This document shows positions 35,842 through 47,130 of a stretch of DNA of 64,000 nucleotides, one piece after another. A program made the translations under genes and the position numbers. The stretch comes from Paraphysomonas bandaiensis. Its lineage: Eukaryota > Chrysophyceae. Within the stretch, counting starts at the first letter, position 1, and every line of letters starts with the position of its first letter. The notes beneath the pieces are model-generated. The model was not told the DNA's origin. It saw nothing but the letters and a program-made list of their open reading frames with translations, and ran no database searches. The stretch covers positions 62,001 to 126,000 of the forward strand of contig CBFFRP010000319.1 of assembly GCA_965644295.1 (NCBI GenBank), given 5' to 3'.

Positions 35842-37750
35842 ATGCAACAACATTTATCAGGTGATACTAGAGGACATAATGGGTATATGCCTGGTGCACC
35901 ATATAGCATGCACCAGCAACGTAAGTCTTATACATGTGATTGAGCTAAGCATAACATTATTCTATCTATTAGCACAACATAGTCAACAAAGACCAACAAT
36001 GCCTTCAATGGTAAATATTTTTGATTATTTTAAAGTTGTATTTGTAATTTCGTTTACAATGCCAGGTTGGTCGAAGTCAAAGCGGTGGTATGTCAATAGG
36101 GGGAGACAGTCATTACATGGGAAATGGACCGCATATGCAACAAAGAGGGGCGTCGTATGGAGGTACTACTGCGTATCACCTGTTCGCGCGTTACGAATAT
36201 TACATTGCTGTTCATAGGAATGCCTCCGCCGAATCAGGGTGGTATGGGAATGAACATGGGTGGAGGAGTGTACCCACGTATGGGGGGGGATATGATGGGC
36301 GGTGGGAATGGTCCGCATGCTTCCCAGATGGGGATGGGGTACGGTCAACAACGTGCTATTTCAGAGCCTTCCATGTCATATGACACCAACAATTTCCCGG
36401 CGCTACACGGCCAGCCTCAGCAACTGCGATTTCCCGGTGGTGGTGGTGGGTCGCATTCTGCTCATAATGTCCCTCCCTCTCAACGTGAAGAAGAGTTTAC
36501 TATCCATAATGAGGAATTTCCCGCGCTACCCAGCACTCAAGGAAAAGGTCGAAATGATGGTTCCAGTGGTCAAGAAGAGCAGCAACAGAATACGCAGCTA
36601 CATGCACAGCAATCAGATAACCAGGCCGGGTCACAACACGGGCAGCAGCAGGGGCAAAGTCAGTACGGGACACCGCGTTTAGCAGGCGCATCTCCCCCTT
36701 TACCTCCACAGGCCTCACCACTTCAGCAACCCCAACCAATGAAATCTCCACAACTTCAGGCTTCCCCAGCGGGAGGAGGCGGCGTAGGAATCGGGTTCGG
36801 GAATGCGATGGGGCATGTCCCGTCTTCTCCTGGACTTTACCCTGCAGGAAATACACGATCTTCAGCCCCCGGAGGTGCACCGGGTAATCCATCTAGCCGC
36901 CCACCAAGTGTACCAGTATCACCCCGTTTAACTGGAACAGACTCCGGTCCATCTGGTGATGCAAAGTACGGTCTGATGGGTTTGTTGGACGTCATAAAGA
37001 TGACAGATAGGGTACGTTCTTACCTTGCTATATTTGTTCGTTTTACATAATATGAACTCTTCGTAAGTATCACGAGGCTGCGTTTTTTATAAATGTTGAA
37101 GCACATATTTAAGTACTGTATTAACGTGTGCGGAATTTTTGCAGGATTTAAATTCATTATCTCTGGGTTCAGACCTAACTACATTCGGCCTTAACCTCAA
37201 TTCCACTGAGAGTCTGTACACGACATTCACAGGTCCATTCGCAGATCAGACCTCATCCAATGAACCACAGTTTACCACTCCCCAGTGTTATCTCATGCAT
37301 CCGCCCTCCCTTAAACCTGATCACCTTACTAAGTTCCAGTTAGAGACGCTGTTCTATATGTTCTACGCGATGCCCAGGGACATATTACAAACCACTGCTG
37401 CGGTTGAACTGTATCGACGGGAGTGGCGGTACCACGGCGAGCTCCGGGTCTGGTTTAAACCACGCAGCCCGCAGGAGCAGATTCAAGGACACCCTGGCGT
37501 TCAGTATGTTTATTTTGATATGGCAGCTTGGGAAACGCGGCTGTTCACAAGCGCTACACGGGCCCCAATCGCTGCGGGGTTCTTGTCGGGTAAGCTGCGG
37601 TTGTAGTGTTGTGATATGAGATATGTGTGTATTTATAATACTTGGGCATGTTCTAATATAATGCGACTTTGTGTAGATGAGGAAATTCGTCAAAAGCCAC
37701 AGTCAGGGGCATCCCATGCGTCAACGAGTGGATCCACCGCAACATCATAA
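35842..37750 (+). CDS. CNOT2: CCR4-NOT complex subunit 2 (NOT2)
   Basis: Exons 35842-35920, 35973-36010, 36066-36162, 36218-37011, 37145-37589 and 37677-37750 encode 508 aa. The N-terminal half is low complexity (M/G, Q and P rich) but holds the two short family motifs TNNFPAL and FTIHNEEFPALP. The C-terminal NOT box begins YGLMGLLDVIKMTDRDLNSL and continues LGSDLTTFGLNLNSTESLY, LETLFYMFYAMPRDILQ and AAVELYRREWRYHGELRVWF, close to human CNOT2. It is a structural subunit of the deadenylase complex, binding NOT1 and NOT3/5, in cytoplasm and nucleus. The first ATG in frame after a stop is used. Confidence 0.93.
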
Positions 37751-39596
37751 GAATATTACATGCAGGCTCTAAATCTAGAGCTTGATACAGAGTACATGTA
37801 GCAGTAGCAAGCACTTGTTCTGGGCGATATGATTATCTTCCAATTAGTTTATGAGTTCATTTTTCGAGGGGTGTGGATGTGGACAACAGGAGTGGGTTGC
37901 TTGTGTAGTGGGACTATCCTCAGCATACTTCTAGATTCGTCTGAACAGTTCAAACCCTCTAATATATTTAGTTATTACGTGCTCACTTTCATAGACATTT
38001 GTGTGAGGTATGAATAGCGTTGCAGAACTTGTGAATTCATGTGTAATATAAGAACGGTCGGGTGTGATTTCACTCTTCGATTGGCGAAGACCACTACTGC
38101 CACAAGTATAGTGCGCTGTTACACTGCATACTGCGTCATAGATGACTGGAAGATTCAGAAATCCTTCCTATATTAGTTACGTTCTATAAGCGGCTGGTAT
38201 TTGAATCACACAGCCCTCTAGAACTTGTGAAGGACGATATAATATGACATTAGCTATAAGAACAGATCGTATTCTAGATTTTCTGAACAGAAGCCATTAT
38301 TGGGTCTAGTAAATAAAATTGACTTATGTAATTTCCAAGTCACGCCAAGAATAGTGTAATACCTAGTCAAGGGGTTGAAAATCTAGTCATTAAATGTTTC
38401 ATATTTTCAGTTTACTATGGCTAGTATGACTAGGTGTTCATAAATCAATTAATGAATGAAAGTATTAAAGTATATAATATATAATATCACTTTAATAGCG
38501 TGACTAAGTTGAATACTCTTTGTGAAAATAGAATCTTATGCAAGTATAAATAGTGTTAGCATGTATGTATGTATTGCAAAGAATAATGCTATTACATATA
38601 AAATGGTCATTGAGATATAAAGATATAGTCCCTCAACACAGTCGGACTCGCACCATTTCGTGGTGTTCTGGGGAATAAGTAACGTGAGCCGCACATAGTC
38701 AGCAGATAACTTTCTGCCCCCTCATAGCCTACTAATGCTTGTGTGGTACAAGGGACATTAATAAGTGTTAGTTATGTAGTAGACGTCTTTGGGACCTGAC
38801 AAATAAATAGGCATCCGAAAATGGGCCCACCTCAAGGGCATCCAGGACAGGGCCCACCTCAAGGGTAACCGGGGTACTGTGCTGCCTGCTGAAGTCAAGC
38901 ATCCGGGATGTTCACCTTAACGACTCAAATATCCTGAAGTCAGTGAATATCAGGTATATCAACATTCTGCTTGCTCACTGCGTTTGCTTTGTAGAGTGAT
39001 ACAGCAGAAGTGGTTGCACCTTGGTGCTTGCGGTGACGCACAAGCACTGTTCGTAGCGTTAAATAGTAGGATATCAGAGTAAAGCACTAGTTGGTTAATA
39101 CTAAATTAGTTCCGACTAACTAGTGCTGATAAGACATTCACTGCTGAAAGCATTGTAAAGTGATATTTATCTTCTCCATGGTTAATATTGTTTATGTACT
39201 TAGAAAAAAAACGTTATAACTCTATAAATTTTTGCTTTCCAAATTATGACTTGCACCATGCAATACGTTGTTATGTGTGTGTATGCACAACTAATGATAC
39301 TTCATATTGGCTACTTCAAGATGGTGTAATTCTCAAAATTGATATATATTTAATTCTATTGCAGTAATTGCTGTTAAACGATTAAATCAAATGACTCTTA
39401 AGTGTACTTCTTATTAAGAATGCGCAAAAGGAAAAGCAAGAATGACCAAGGCAAGAAAAAAGTTTACTTTTCAAACACTTGGACTGTGTTCTACAACTAC
39501 AACATCCTTTCAAACAATTCGCAATGTACGCCTAAAAACATCGCAGATACAGAAACTCTGGACGTCTCATCTGACACTGACCTAGTAGGTGACATT
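37751..39596. other. Convergent intergenic region with an R1 repeat
   Basis: Between the 3' ends of the NOT2 and P-type ATPase genes. It holds R1 copy e at 38630-39125. Nothing else is supported; the open frame overlapping 39597 on the plus strand is antisense to the ATPase. Confidence 0.45.
38630..39125 (+). repeat. Dispersed repeat R1, copy e
   Basis: Starts CCCTCAACACAGTCGGACTC and continues TTCTGGGGAATAAGTAACGT, TAACCGGGGTACTGTGCTGC, the hairpin region at 39003-39056 and the GTAGCGTTAAATAGTAGGAT tail. A short internal duplication of the GGGCCCACCTCAAGGG block is present at 38824-38863. The hairpin base no longer pairs well here (CAGAAG against CTGTTCG). Confidence 0.8.
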
Positions 39597-42500
39597 TCAA
39601 ACTTCTTGAGCAGGCAAAGAAGCATATTCCACACGACTGATATGGCTACGTACATTCCGCAACTCAATATTGATGTCATGGACACTATCAAAGAGCTTCT
39701 GCCAGCGCTCATTACGGAGGTTCTGCTGTCGTAGTTTGGATTTCAGCATTTCATCACTAACAACAGTCAGAATTACTCCAACAAGGACAATCAGCCATTC
39801 AAACCAGCGGGGTGGTGTAAGATGAAAAATATCCTGGACCCCAGGTACAAAAACGACAATGAATGTGCATGTTAGGCTAAATGTTATCGCCTTGATCATT
39901 GCGGGGTTCCGAAGGATATCATTATGAATGGCGAGACTGAACGACCTAGCGGTTAGTGGTCGAAAGCATTCCGCAAACGTAATGATCAAAAAAACCATTG
40001 TACGGGCAACCTTAAGTCCATCCTTCACGCAGTCTCCGGAGTTCACATCCACCCAGGTTCCATCAGAGGTTAACTGTGAGCACGTCGATATCAAGTCACC
40101 GTCACCGTTGTACATGTTGTCAATTAGTACGGTGCCAACGTTCCACCAGAGACCCATGAAAAACGTCAAAAGCATAAACACAACCAGGACCGTGGCATGA
40201 CCAAGAATACCTGCAACGATAACGCCTGAGAGTATCCTTTCGTTTTTTTTCCGGGGTGGCTGCCTCATAACATCGCCTTCAGGGTCTTCAATACTGAGTG
40301 CAACTGCTGGCATGCCATCAGTTATCAAGTTGATAAACAAAATTTGCAGCGGCTCCAGCGGGTTCGGCATCCCAATTAGAAGTGACAGCAAAATGACGAG
40401 AACTTGTGACCAATTCGTACCTATGAAGTACATGACAAATTTACGCAGATTGCTGTATATGGTTCGACCCATTTCAATGGCACCCACAATCGACGAAAAC
40501 TTGTCATCTGTTAATATCATATCGGATGCTGCTTTAGCGACCTCTGACCCAGCGATGCCCATCGCAATACCAATATTGGCTTGTTTCAGGGCAGGGGCAT
40601 CGTTTACTCCATCTCCAGTCATGCCACATACCTGGTTCTGTCTCTGAAACGACTTAACAATCTGAATTTTGTCTTCTGGGCGAGCACGCGCGAAGACAAA
40701 TGTGTGCCACGTGATTTCATCGATCTCCCTGGCACTAAGATAGTCTCCATTGGGCCGAAGCACAGAGCAGTCAACTGCACACTCTGTCTCATCCATGGCA
40801 GGGCTAAGAATATCGATCATCTTTGCAATAGCAACCGCAGTCTTAAGATAGTCACCAGTGATCATAACAGTACGAACGCCGCCTTTTTTCGCGCGTTGCA
40901 CGGATCTCTTGACTCCAGGACGAGGAGGATCCATCATTCCTATTAGTCCTGCAAACACCATATCCGTTACCAGAGAATTGAGCTTCTCCTCAGTTGTTTC
41001 GTTAGTCTCATCCTCACTGAGAGAATGGGAATCTGTGTGGCGGTAGCAAAAGGCGAGAACTCTTAGCCCCTGCTCGGAGAGACGATCAGCCTTCTCCACT
41101 ATAGTTCGACGCATCTCAGCAGTTAGATCAGACACTGAGTCTACTGACACACTCTCTTCGTCATTGAGTACATAGGTACACTTATTCAAAATAGTAAGAG
41201 GAGCTCCTTTAGCCAAGACGACTTTCTGGGATTCCAATTGCACTTTTTCTACAGGAACAAAGATACCAGTGCCCTTTTCTCCTATTTTGTTCACTGTGGC
41301 CATAATCTTGAACTTCGAGCTGAAAGGAATAGCTTGTTCACGGGTATTCATTTGCCTGAAATCCTCAGTGTCAATACCAAACTTACGAGTGGAAACCACT
41401 AAAGCAGCTTCTGTAGAGGTTCCAATCGGCACCCAACTTCCCTCCGCCTGGCGCACATCAGAATCATTACAAAGCGCGGCAATAGACATCGTGGCTGTGA
41501 GTGCACAGCCTCTACAATCCGTTTGCATAGATTTGCGTTCCTCATTCGTGCTAAAGACACCACCGTGGTTGGGGTTATATCCACTACCGCTAACGGTGTA
41601 CGTACGACCATAGGTACCTACGCAAGTCACAGTCATCTTTCCACTGGTCAAGGTCCCAGTCTTGTCACTGCACACAACAGAAGCAGAGCCAAGAGTCTCA
41701 ACAGCAGGTAGACGGCGAATCAGCACGTTTCTATCTGCCATAGCATGTGTTCCCAACGCCAAGCACATTACAACAACCAGTGGAAGCCCCTCAGGAATAG
41801 CAGATACTGCCATACTAACGGCAAGCATTAAACTTTGAAGCCACGGAGGATTATCCTCGTTATTCGGGTCACGGAAACCCCGAAGAATTCCAATAACGAT
41901 TACCAACACAGCACCACAAATAGCAAACCCAGTCATAATAAGACCTAGGTGGTGAATCTCGTCCTGCATTGGTGTTCGCTTTGGCTGTACACTGCTAATA
42001 TATCTCCTGATCGACGTGCAGCAGCTGGTTGCATCGATAGTTTCTTCGATGAGGGAAGACTTGACTTCCTCCTTTGTTTCTCCATCTTCAGAGTCCTCAT
42101 CAAATTCATCATCCGACAAGCCATTCTCAGGATCAGATGAGAAGCTATTGAGTCTGTTCAGGCGTCCTTGCATCTCTACTTCAAGCTCGTGCTTAACGTG
42201 GTGATCGTTACTTTGGTTCAGAAGTGATGCAATAGATCCCACTCTAGTACTCATGCCTGTCAATAGCACTACACCTTTCATGCGTCCCTCCACAACACTT
42301 GTCGATCCGTAAACCATGTTAACCGCAGTGAGCTTGTTTGTACTTTCGGCTTTCCCAGCTGCGGCACTCTTTGTGACCTCGGCAGACTCTCCAGTCAGAA
42401 TCATCTCATTGACCTTGACATGATGACACTCGATGATACGAATATCAGCAGGAACCAAATCACCAGGAGATAGTTCTACTATATCACCAGGAACAATGTC

Positions 42501-42995
42501 AGACGTTGACACAACTTCCACAATTCCATTGCGGCGTACATGAGAATGCGGGTCAGTTAGTTGAGCCAGGGCTTCAAGTGCATTCCCAGAAGAATACTCA
42601 GTGAAAGTAGCCACTGAAGCTGTAATGAATATTATAATGAATACTGCAATCCCTTCCACCAGTTCCCCAACAATGATAGATACCGTGGCAGCAATGATAA
42701 GTATCACAATTACAATATTGGCAAATTGAGATAAAAACAATAGCCACAATGGAATCCGCTTAGGCTTCGACAGCTCATTGGTACCGTATTGCTGTAATCT
42801 ATGTGCAGCTTCCTCAGATGATAACCCTTTCACAGGATCTGTCCCAAGGGCATCGAGGACATCATCAATAAGTGTCGTAGATGCAGCAAACCCAAGTCGT
42901 TCATCTGCAGAGATCGGTCCTTTCTGTTGATGTCCATGAATAAGATGTCCACATGTTTCTTCATCATTGATAATAGAAGTTGATTGTATTTCCAT
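39597..42995 (-). CDS. P-type cation ATPase, SERCA-like (type II)
   Basis: One uninterrupted exon, 1132 aa from the ATG at 42995. All P-type landmarks are present: the actuator loop TGES (MILTGESAEV), the phosphorylation site CSDKTGTLTSGKMT, nucleotide-binding KGAP, MITGDYLKTA and GDGVNDAPALKQANIG. M4 has IPEGLP, and M6 has INLITDGMPAVAL, as in Ca2+ pumps. M5 reads FIGTNWSQVL, where SERCA has N-x-x-E; here the last residue is Gln. M8 keeps a Glu (FAECFRPL). An acidic, charged insert of about 70 residues (SDDEFDEDSEDGETKEE) lies between the A domain and M3. Most likely a Ca2+ pump of an internal or plasma membrane with a changed site I, but Na+/K+ transport as in ENA-type pumps is not excluded. 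The absence of introns in 3.4 kb is notable here. Confidence 0.92.
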   Translation of the reverse strand: MEIQSTSIINDEETCGHLIHGHQQKGPISADERLGFAASTTLIDDVLDALGTDPVKGLSSEEAAHRLQQYGTNELSKPKRIPLWLLFLSQFANIVIVILIIAATVSIIVGELVEGIAVFIIIFITASVATFTEYSSGNALEALAQLTDPHSHVRRNGIVEVVSTSDIVPGDIVELSPGDLVPADIRIIECHHVKVNEMILTGESAEVTKSAAAGKAESTNKLTAVNMVYGSTSVVEGRMKGVVLLTGMSTRVGSIASLLNQSNDHHVKHELEVEMQGRLNRLNSFSSDPENGLSDDEFDEDSEDGETKEEVKSSLIEETIDATSCCTSIRRYISSVQPKRTPMQDEIHHLGLIMTGFAICGAVLVIVIGILRGFRDPNNEDNPPWLQSLMLAVSMAVSAIPEGLPLVVVMCLALGTHAMADRNVLIRRLPAVETLGSASVVCSDKTGTLTSGKMTVTCVGTYGRTYTVSGSGYNPNHGGVFSTNEERKSMQTDCRGCALTATMSIAALCNDSDVRQAEGSWVPIGTSTEAALVVSTRKFGIDTEDFRQMNTREQAIPFSSKFKIMATVNKIGEKGTGIFVPVEKVQLESQKVVLAKGAPLTILNKCTYVLNDEESVSVDSVSDLTAEMRRTIVEKADRLSEQGLRVLAFCYRHTDSHSLSEDETNETTEEKLNSLVTDMVFAGLIGMMDPPRPGVKRSVQRAKKGGVRTVMITGDYLKTAVAIAKMIDILSPAMDETECAVDCSVLRPNGDYLSAREIDEITWHTFVFARARPEDKIQIVKSFQRQNQVCGMTGDGVNDAPALKQANIGIAMGIAGSEVAKAASDMILTDDKFSSIVGAIEMGRTIYSNLRKFVMYFIGTNWSQVLVILLSLLIGMPNPLEPLQILFINLITDGMPAVALSIEDPEGDVMRQPPRKKNERILSGVIVAGILGHATVLVVFMLLTFFMGLWWNVGTVLIDNMYNGDGDLISTCSQLTSDGTWVDVNSGDCVKDGLKVARTMVFLIITFAECFRPLTARSFSLAIHNDILRNPAMIKAITFSLTCTFIVVFVPGVQDIFHLTPPRWFEWLIVLVGVILTVVSDEMLKSKLRQQNLRNERWQKLFDSVHDINIELRNVRSHISRVEYASLPAQEV

Positions 42996-43731
42996 TTCAC
43001 AATAATATGAAAACAATAATTATGAACAAACATCTCGATCATTCTTAGCTCTGTTCCATCTATATATGGTAATATGGACATATTGTGACCAAAATTTGTT
43101 GAAATATATATTTTTTATAACAGTTTTATTGTCCCTTCTACCCATAGAAACATATGGTGATTATATATATCATTGCTGACGTTGATGATCTCTACAAATT
43201 ATGGTTCTAGTATTATTGTACCTACCTCCCCACTGGTTGGTAGTTAGATAGTCTAGAAGTTCGTGTACTGTTCTTACTCTGGAAATTGTATAACAACATG
43301 ACAACAGAAACTAAAATATAGCAGAAATATGGTGAAAAATAGGAAAATATGACCAAAATATGATGAAAAAAATATAATCCAAGAAAAATATTGTGGACTT
43401 TGCACTTTGTATAGAAAACAGTGGGAGGTTTTGGTTCTCCAGCAGTATAGAATCTATTGCTGTACTGTGTACAGCAGTACCATCCATGGAGTATGTACAT
43501 GAATGCCATTTCTGGTCTCAGATATTTTTGGATGCAGAATACATTGCAGAAATTTGCGGATTGTGGACCAACAGTGTGCGTATGATATCCAGATAGATAC
43601 ATGGGACACCAGCATACTGCTGTATGTGCAGTAAGTATCTCATATATATATATGTATATAGAGCTAGTATTTTAATATCTAGATAGTGAAATGGGACATT
43701 ACAGTGTTGTCAATCATTATTAAAAAAAGAT
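42996..43731. promoter_or_regulatory. Divergent promoter region, ATPase and zinc-finger/UIM genes
   Basis: 736 bp between start codons, with ACTGCTGTA-like words at 43455-43480 and 43613-43625, the latter about 110 bp upstream of the zinc-finger gene. No gene is supported. Confidence 0.3.
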
Positions 43732-44952
43732 ATGGTGTGGACATGTTCGGTGTGCACTGTTGTTAATACTGATGATACACTGCGACAATGTCCTATTTGT
43801 GAAAATGAGAGAGACCATGATTTAGAGAGAGCTCTGGCGCTATCTACTCATGATGAAGTTAGGAGTCAGTCACCTGATGATATCGCAGTAGCTCTGGCGT
43901 TATCTACACTAGAGTCTGTTGAAGACACTGACCGTATTGTATTGGATGATATCAGCTTTGCAATGTCGCTGCAGATGGAGGAGGCTGACAGATATTCTCA
44001 GTTCCTTACAGACGAAAGAATAGCTAGTGCGATTCAAGGGGAGGATAGCGAAAACAGTGACTTGAAATGGACATGTGAGAGATGCAGCTACATTAATTCT
44101 ACAAGTCATAGTAGCTGCAGTATGTGCGAATCATCCCGTACTAATTCCAATACGGCCCCACTAATTCAGGATGATCCTCGGTACGTAGATGCTTTCAGTG
44201 GAATAGAATTTGCCTACCTGTTAGGCGAATTTAATGCTGCTGCTAATATTCCTCAACATAAAAGTCAAGGAAAGCCCAGTAGCGAAAAATCTATTTCAAA
44301 TATGGCTAGAACTATTAATCGGAAAGTTGCATCAAAGGGTAATAAAAATACTCCGATGGTCGACCTGCGCAATCTGGCGTCACACTCAGAGAATGTTCAC
44401 AACGCTGCAGTTGAGCAGGTGGCTATCGAATCCATAGACGAGTTGGTAAATCGCCCGCTTTTAGATGGGCAATCAATCGATTCTGTTATCGAGGAAGCCA
44501 AAGCATTATTGATGTATCAGCCGGCAGGACTTCCGATGGAGATAGCTCTAAAGGCTATAGAAGAACTCAATGATCAAAATACTTTACAATGTAGATTCAA
44601 GGGGAAATCTTTCCGTGTAGTATTTGCAGCGGTGTGGAATATTGCCAGTCGTCATAAAGACCGGGCGGAAATTATGAGGCGTGTGGCAGAGGAGGTCGCA
44701 GAAGGTGCTGACCAGTGCAATGGGGGGAAAATAGGGCGATTGGTGAACAGTCTAAGAGGTTTTATTAATATTGGGAACCAGTTAACGGAAACGGGGACTG
44801 GTGAAGCATTTCAGAATGCTTTTAGCGCAAGAGTACTCAGGATGGGATTGTCAGATGAAGAAAGGAGGAATGAAGCCGTTGTTGTGTTAGACGAGTATGG
44901 AATTACTGGAAAAGTAAGAGATGACTGGCTGGAGAGTGTAGCGATGCTTTAA
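43732..44952 (+). CDS. RanBP2/NZF zinc-finger and UIM ubiquitin-binding protein
   Basis: Single exon, 406 aa. Two zinc fingers of the W-x-C-x2-C-x10-C-x2-C type start MVWTCSVCTVVN and LKWTCERCSYIN. Between them are three UIM-like helices, DLERALALS, DIAVALALS and DISFAMSLQ, each with the A-x-x-x-S core, so the first ~160 residues can bind several ubiquitins. The C-terminal ~170 residues form a helical domain that I do not recognise (contains IALKAIEELND, CNGGKIGRLVNSLRG, RVLRMGLSDEERRNEAV). Likely a ubiquitin receptor or adaptor in the cytosol or nucleus. The initiator ATG begins the first zinc finger directly. Confidence 0.8.
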   Translation: MVWTCSVCTVVNTDDTLRQCPICENERDHDLERALALSTHDEVRSQSPDDIAVALALSTLESVEDTDRIVLDDISFAMSLQMEEADRYSQFLTDERIASAIQGEDSENSDLKWTCERCSYINSTSHSSCSMCESSRTNSNTAPLIQDDPRYVDAFSGIEFAYLLGEFNAAANIPQHKSQGKPSSEKSISNMARTINRKVASKGNKNTPMVDLRNLASHSENVHNAAVEQVAIESIDELVNRPLLDGQSIDSVIEEAKALLMYQPAGLPMEIALKAIEELNDQNTLQCRFKGKSFRVVFAAVWNIASRHKDRAEIMRRVAEEVAEGADQCNGGKIGRLVNSLRGFINIGNQLTETGTGEAFQNAFSARVLRMGLSDEERRNEAVVVLDEYGITGKVRDDWLESVAML

Positions 44953-45815
44953 ATTTAACAATGTTATAGTTGCTTGTCAATGTACACTTGTGTGTGTGTG
45001 GTAAGAATGATTTTACTGTGGACGAAATATCGTTGCACTTCAAAATATTGAATGCTTGTGCTTACGGTGGTATCTCAGCTCAAGTACAATGCATTGGTAC
45101 GATATTGTAGTGTGATGTATGAGCATAATATAAACTAAAGAAAAGAAGTTTTACACTTCAAGTATCCTCCTAACTGTTGAGTTTTGCTGTTTGTGAGCAA
45201 TTAAAAGATTTAGTGTGTGTCAATCGCTACACTACGTGTAGATTATCTATATTTGCTAGTACACACTTTTGTTTTTGGGTGTCAATTTTTGATATAATTG
45301 GGTAGTTAAGACTTATTGCTTAGTTAACTGAACGTGTATTCACTCAATGTTCAATTATTAAAATTAATATGAATATTGCTTCTTATTCATTGTCATTCGC
45401 CAAATTCATACTATTTCAACAATCTTTTTATACGATGTTATATTTTAATATACACAGTAGTCTCGATCTTAGTCAGTATATACATAACACCAAAGGCTAT
45501 CGTGACAGCAAAATTACATCTGGTTATTAGTTAATAAGAGATGAAGAAACGTCATACCTAGGCAAACCGAAATAACTGCCCAATGTGGGCGGAGAACAAT
45601 CATAATATCTGGAACCCCTGCCCCATACTGACAGCGTAACTAACGGGTAACCTGCGGATTTCTTGCAAAGATTTTGAATGGACTTTGTGTCCATAAAGGT
45701 AGAAAGCATAAGTGAATTGTGTTTTCCTTACTATAACTAGTACAGCATATTATGCGTTGCTTGTTTTTTTTGTGTGTTTGGTATGCGTAGATATATAGGG
45801 ACGGGGTGCCCCATA
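44953..45815. other. Intergenic region with a repeat relic
   Basis: No gene. At 45176-45215 a GTTGAGTTTTGCTGTTTGTG word and following sequence resemble the reverse of 8677-8700 and a segment near 56458, so a decayed dispersed repeat lies at about 45170-45450. A 27-bp word CCCCATACTGACAGCGTAAC plus CTAA occurs twice, at about 45622 and 45808, just before the copia fragment. Confidence 0.5.
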
Positions 45816-45819
45816 CTGA

Positions 45820-47130
45820 CAGCGTAACTAATCACTGCGTGCGGCCCCCTAGTGGGTGCTGCTGAGTGTTGCGACCGCGCACTTCTATCTATGTACTGCA
45901 GAGAAGGAGCGCTGCCTCAGAACATATTCTGGTTTGCCGAAGCGGACATGGCCTCTATCCGCGACACATGTGATATTATTGCATGCATTGAATTTTTCTC
46001 GCTCCCTTGGAATGACACCATGGGAAGCATGGCATGGTCAACCCCCGACTATCGCCAATCTGCATGTATATGGCGACGAATGTTATTATCACAACCTACA
46101 TTTCTCGTCATCGCAAGGCGGTAACCCTGGCGAAATAGTTCGTTTTGTGGGATATGTCCCATACTCACGGTCCACGTACAAAGTGTATACTCCGAGCACA
46201 GGCATGGTCCTCGAGACTGCGGATGCCAGATTCATTCAGCATGCCTTTAAACTGGTGTCACCTTTCCAAGCACGGGAGCGGATTCATGATAAATCCGATG
46301 ATGAACTTGTACAGGAGGATGATACCGACGGGAATGATCCCTCCATACAGTGTCACAAACGCGATGTTATACATGAGCTTTACAAGAAATCTGTTGAAGC
46401 AGCCGACGGGTTAGCTACTTCAGAAATCGTGTTACAGCCGGCTCCCGATGTGGTCCCTCAGACTGAAGGTCGCTCCTTCACCTCGACGGTTACAACTTCG
46501 CGGCAGCCACGAGAAAGAGATACACACACTCCTATTGTGCGCCGATCGACGCGATCACGCAAGCCAGTCGAGCGACTTCTGTTCCATCTAGCTCTAGTGA
46601 CTACAGCATACTAGCCCACGATTATGGTTCATTCAGCTCCTGTTAGTGACAACAGCTATAATGTTTTTGCTGTTTTCGATGCTCCTCTATTCTATGCTGC
46701 TGCACAACGGAATGCAGATAATGCTAAATGGGAGGAAGCTATGCAAGAGGAGTTAACTGGACTCCAGGCGCAGGGAACATGGAAAGTCGTTGATATCCCC
46801 CATGATACAAACTTAATGATGCGATCAAAGTGGGTTTTCAAGAAGAAAACTGACAAAGATGGCAACATAGTGCGTTATCGAGCAAGAATCGTAGTCAAGG
46901 GTTACACGAAAATCCATGGTGTCGATTATGATGAGACATTCTCCCCTGTAGTTCGACATTCGACATTACGCATTGTTCTTGCATTATGTTCACCATTTGG
47001 ATGTGCCAAAGGCTTTTCCACAGTCTGACATTGACTATGATTGCTACATGTCAGCACCCCCAGCAGGCAGCAGACTCCCACGAGGCAAGTGTTATAAACT
47101 GCTAAAGTCACTCTATGGTCTTAAATAGGC
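45820..47130 (+). pseudogene. Ty1/copia pol fragment: integrase C-terminus and start of reverse transcriptase
   Basis: Open frame about 45856-46614 contains the copia integrase end, SGLPKRTWPL, TPWEAWHGQPPTIANLHVYG and GYVPYSRSTYKVY. After a stop, frame 46624-47028 gives the RT opening (NADNAKWEEAMQEEL, KSKWV-type RSKWVFKKKTDKDG, YRARIVVKGYTKIHG, DYDETFSPVVR). A frameshift and stop follow near 47020, after which only traces of RT remain (KGFSTV, later KLLKSLYGLK up to 47126). No gag, RNase H or LTR is present, so this is a truncated dead copy in the opposite orientation to the pol debris at 16-17 kb. Confidence 0.87.

Noticed and set aside
39402-39734. Plus-strand frame of 110 codons at the end of the P-type ATPase gene
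   Set aside because: Mostly antisense to the ATPase C-terminus. No own features.
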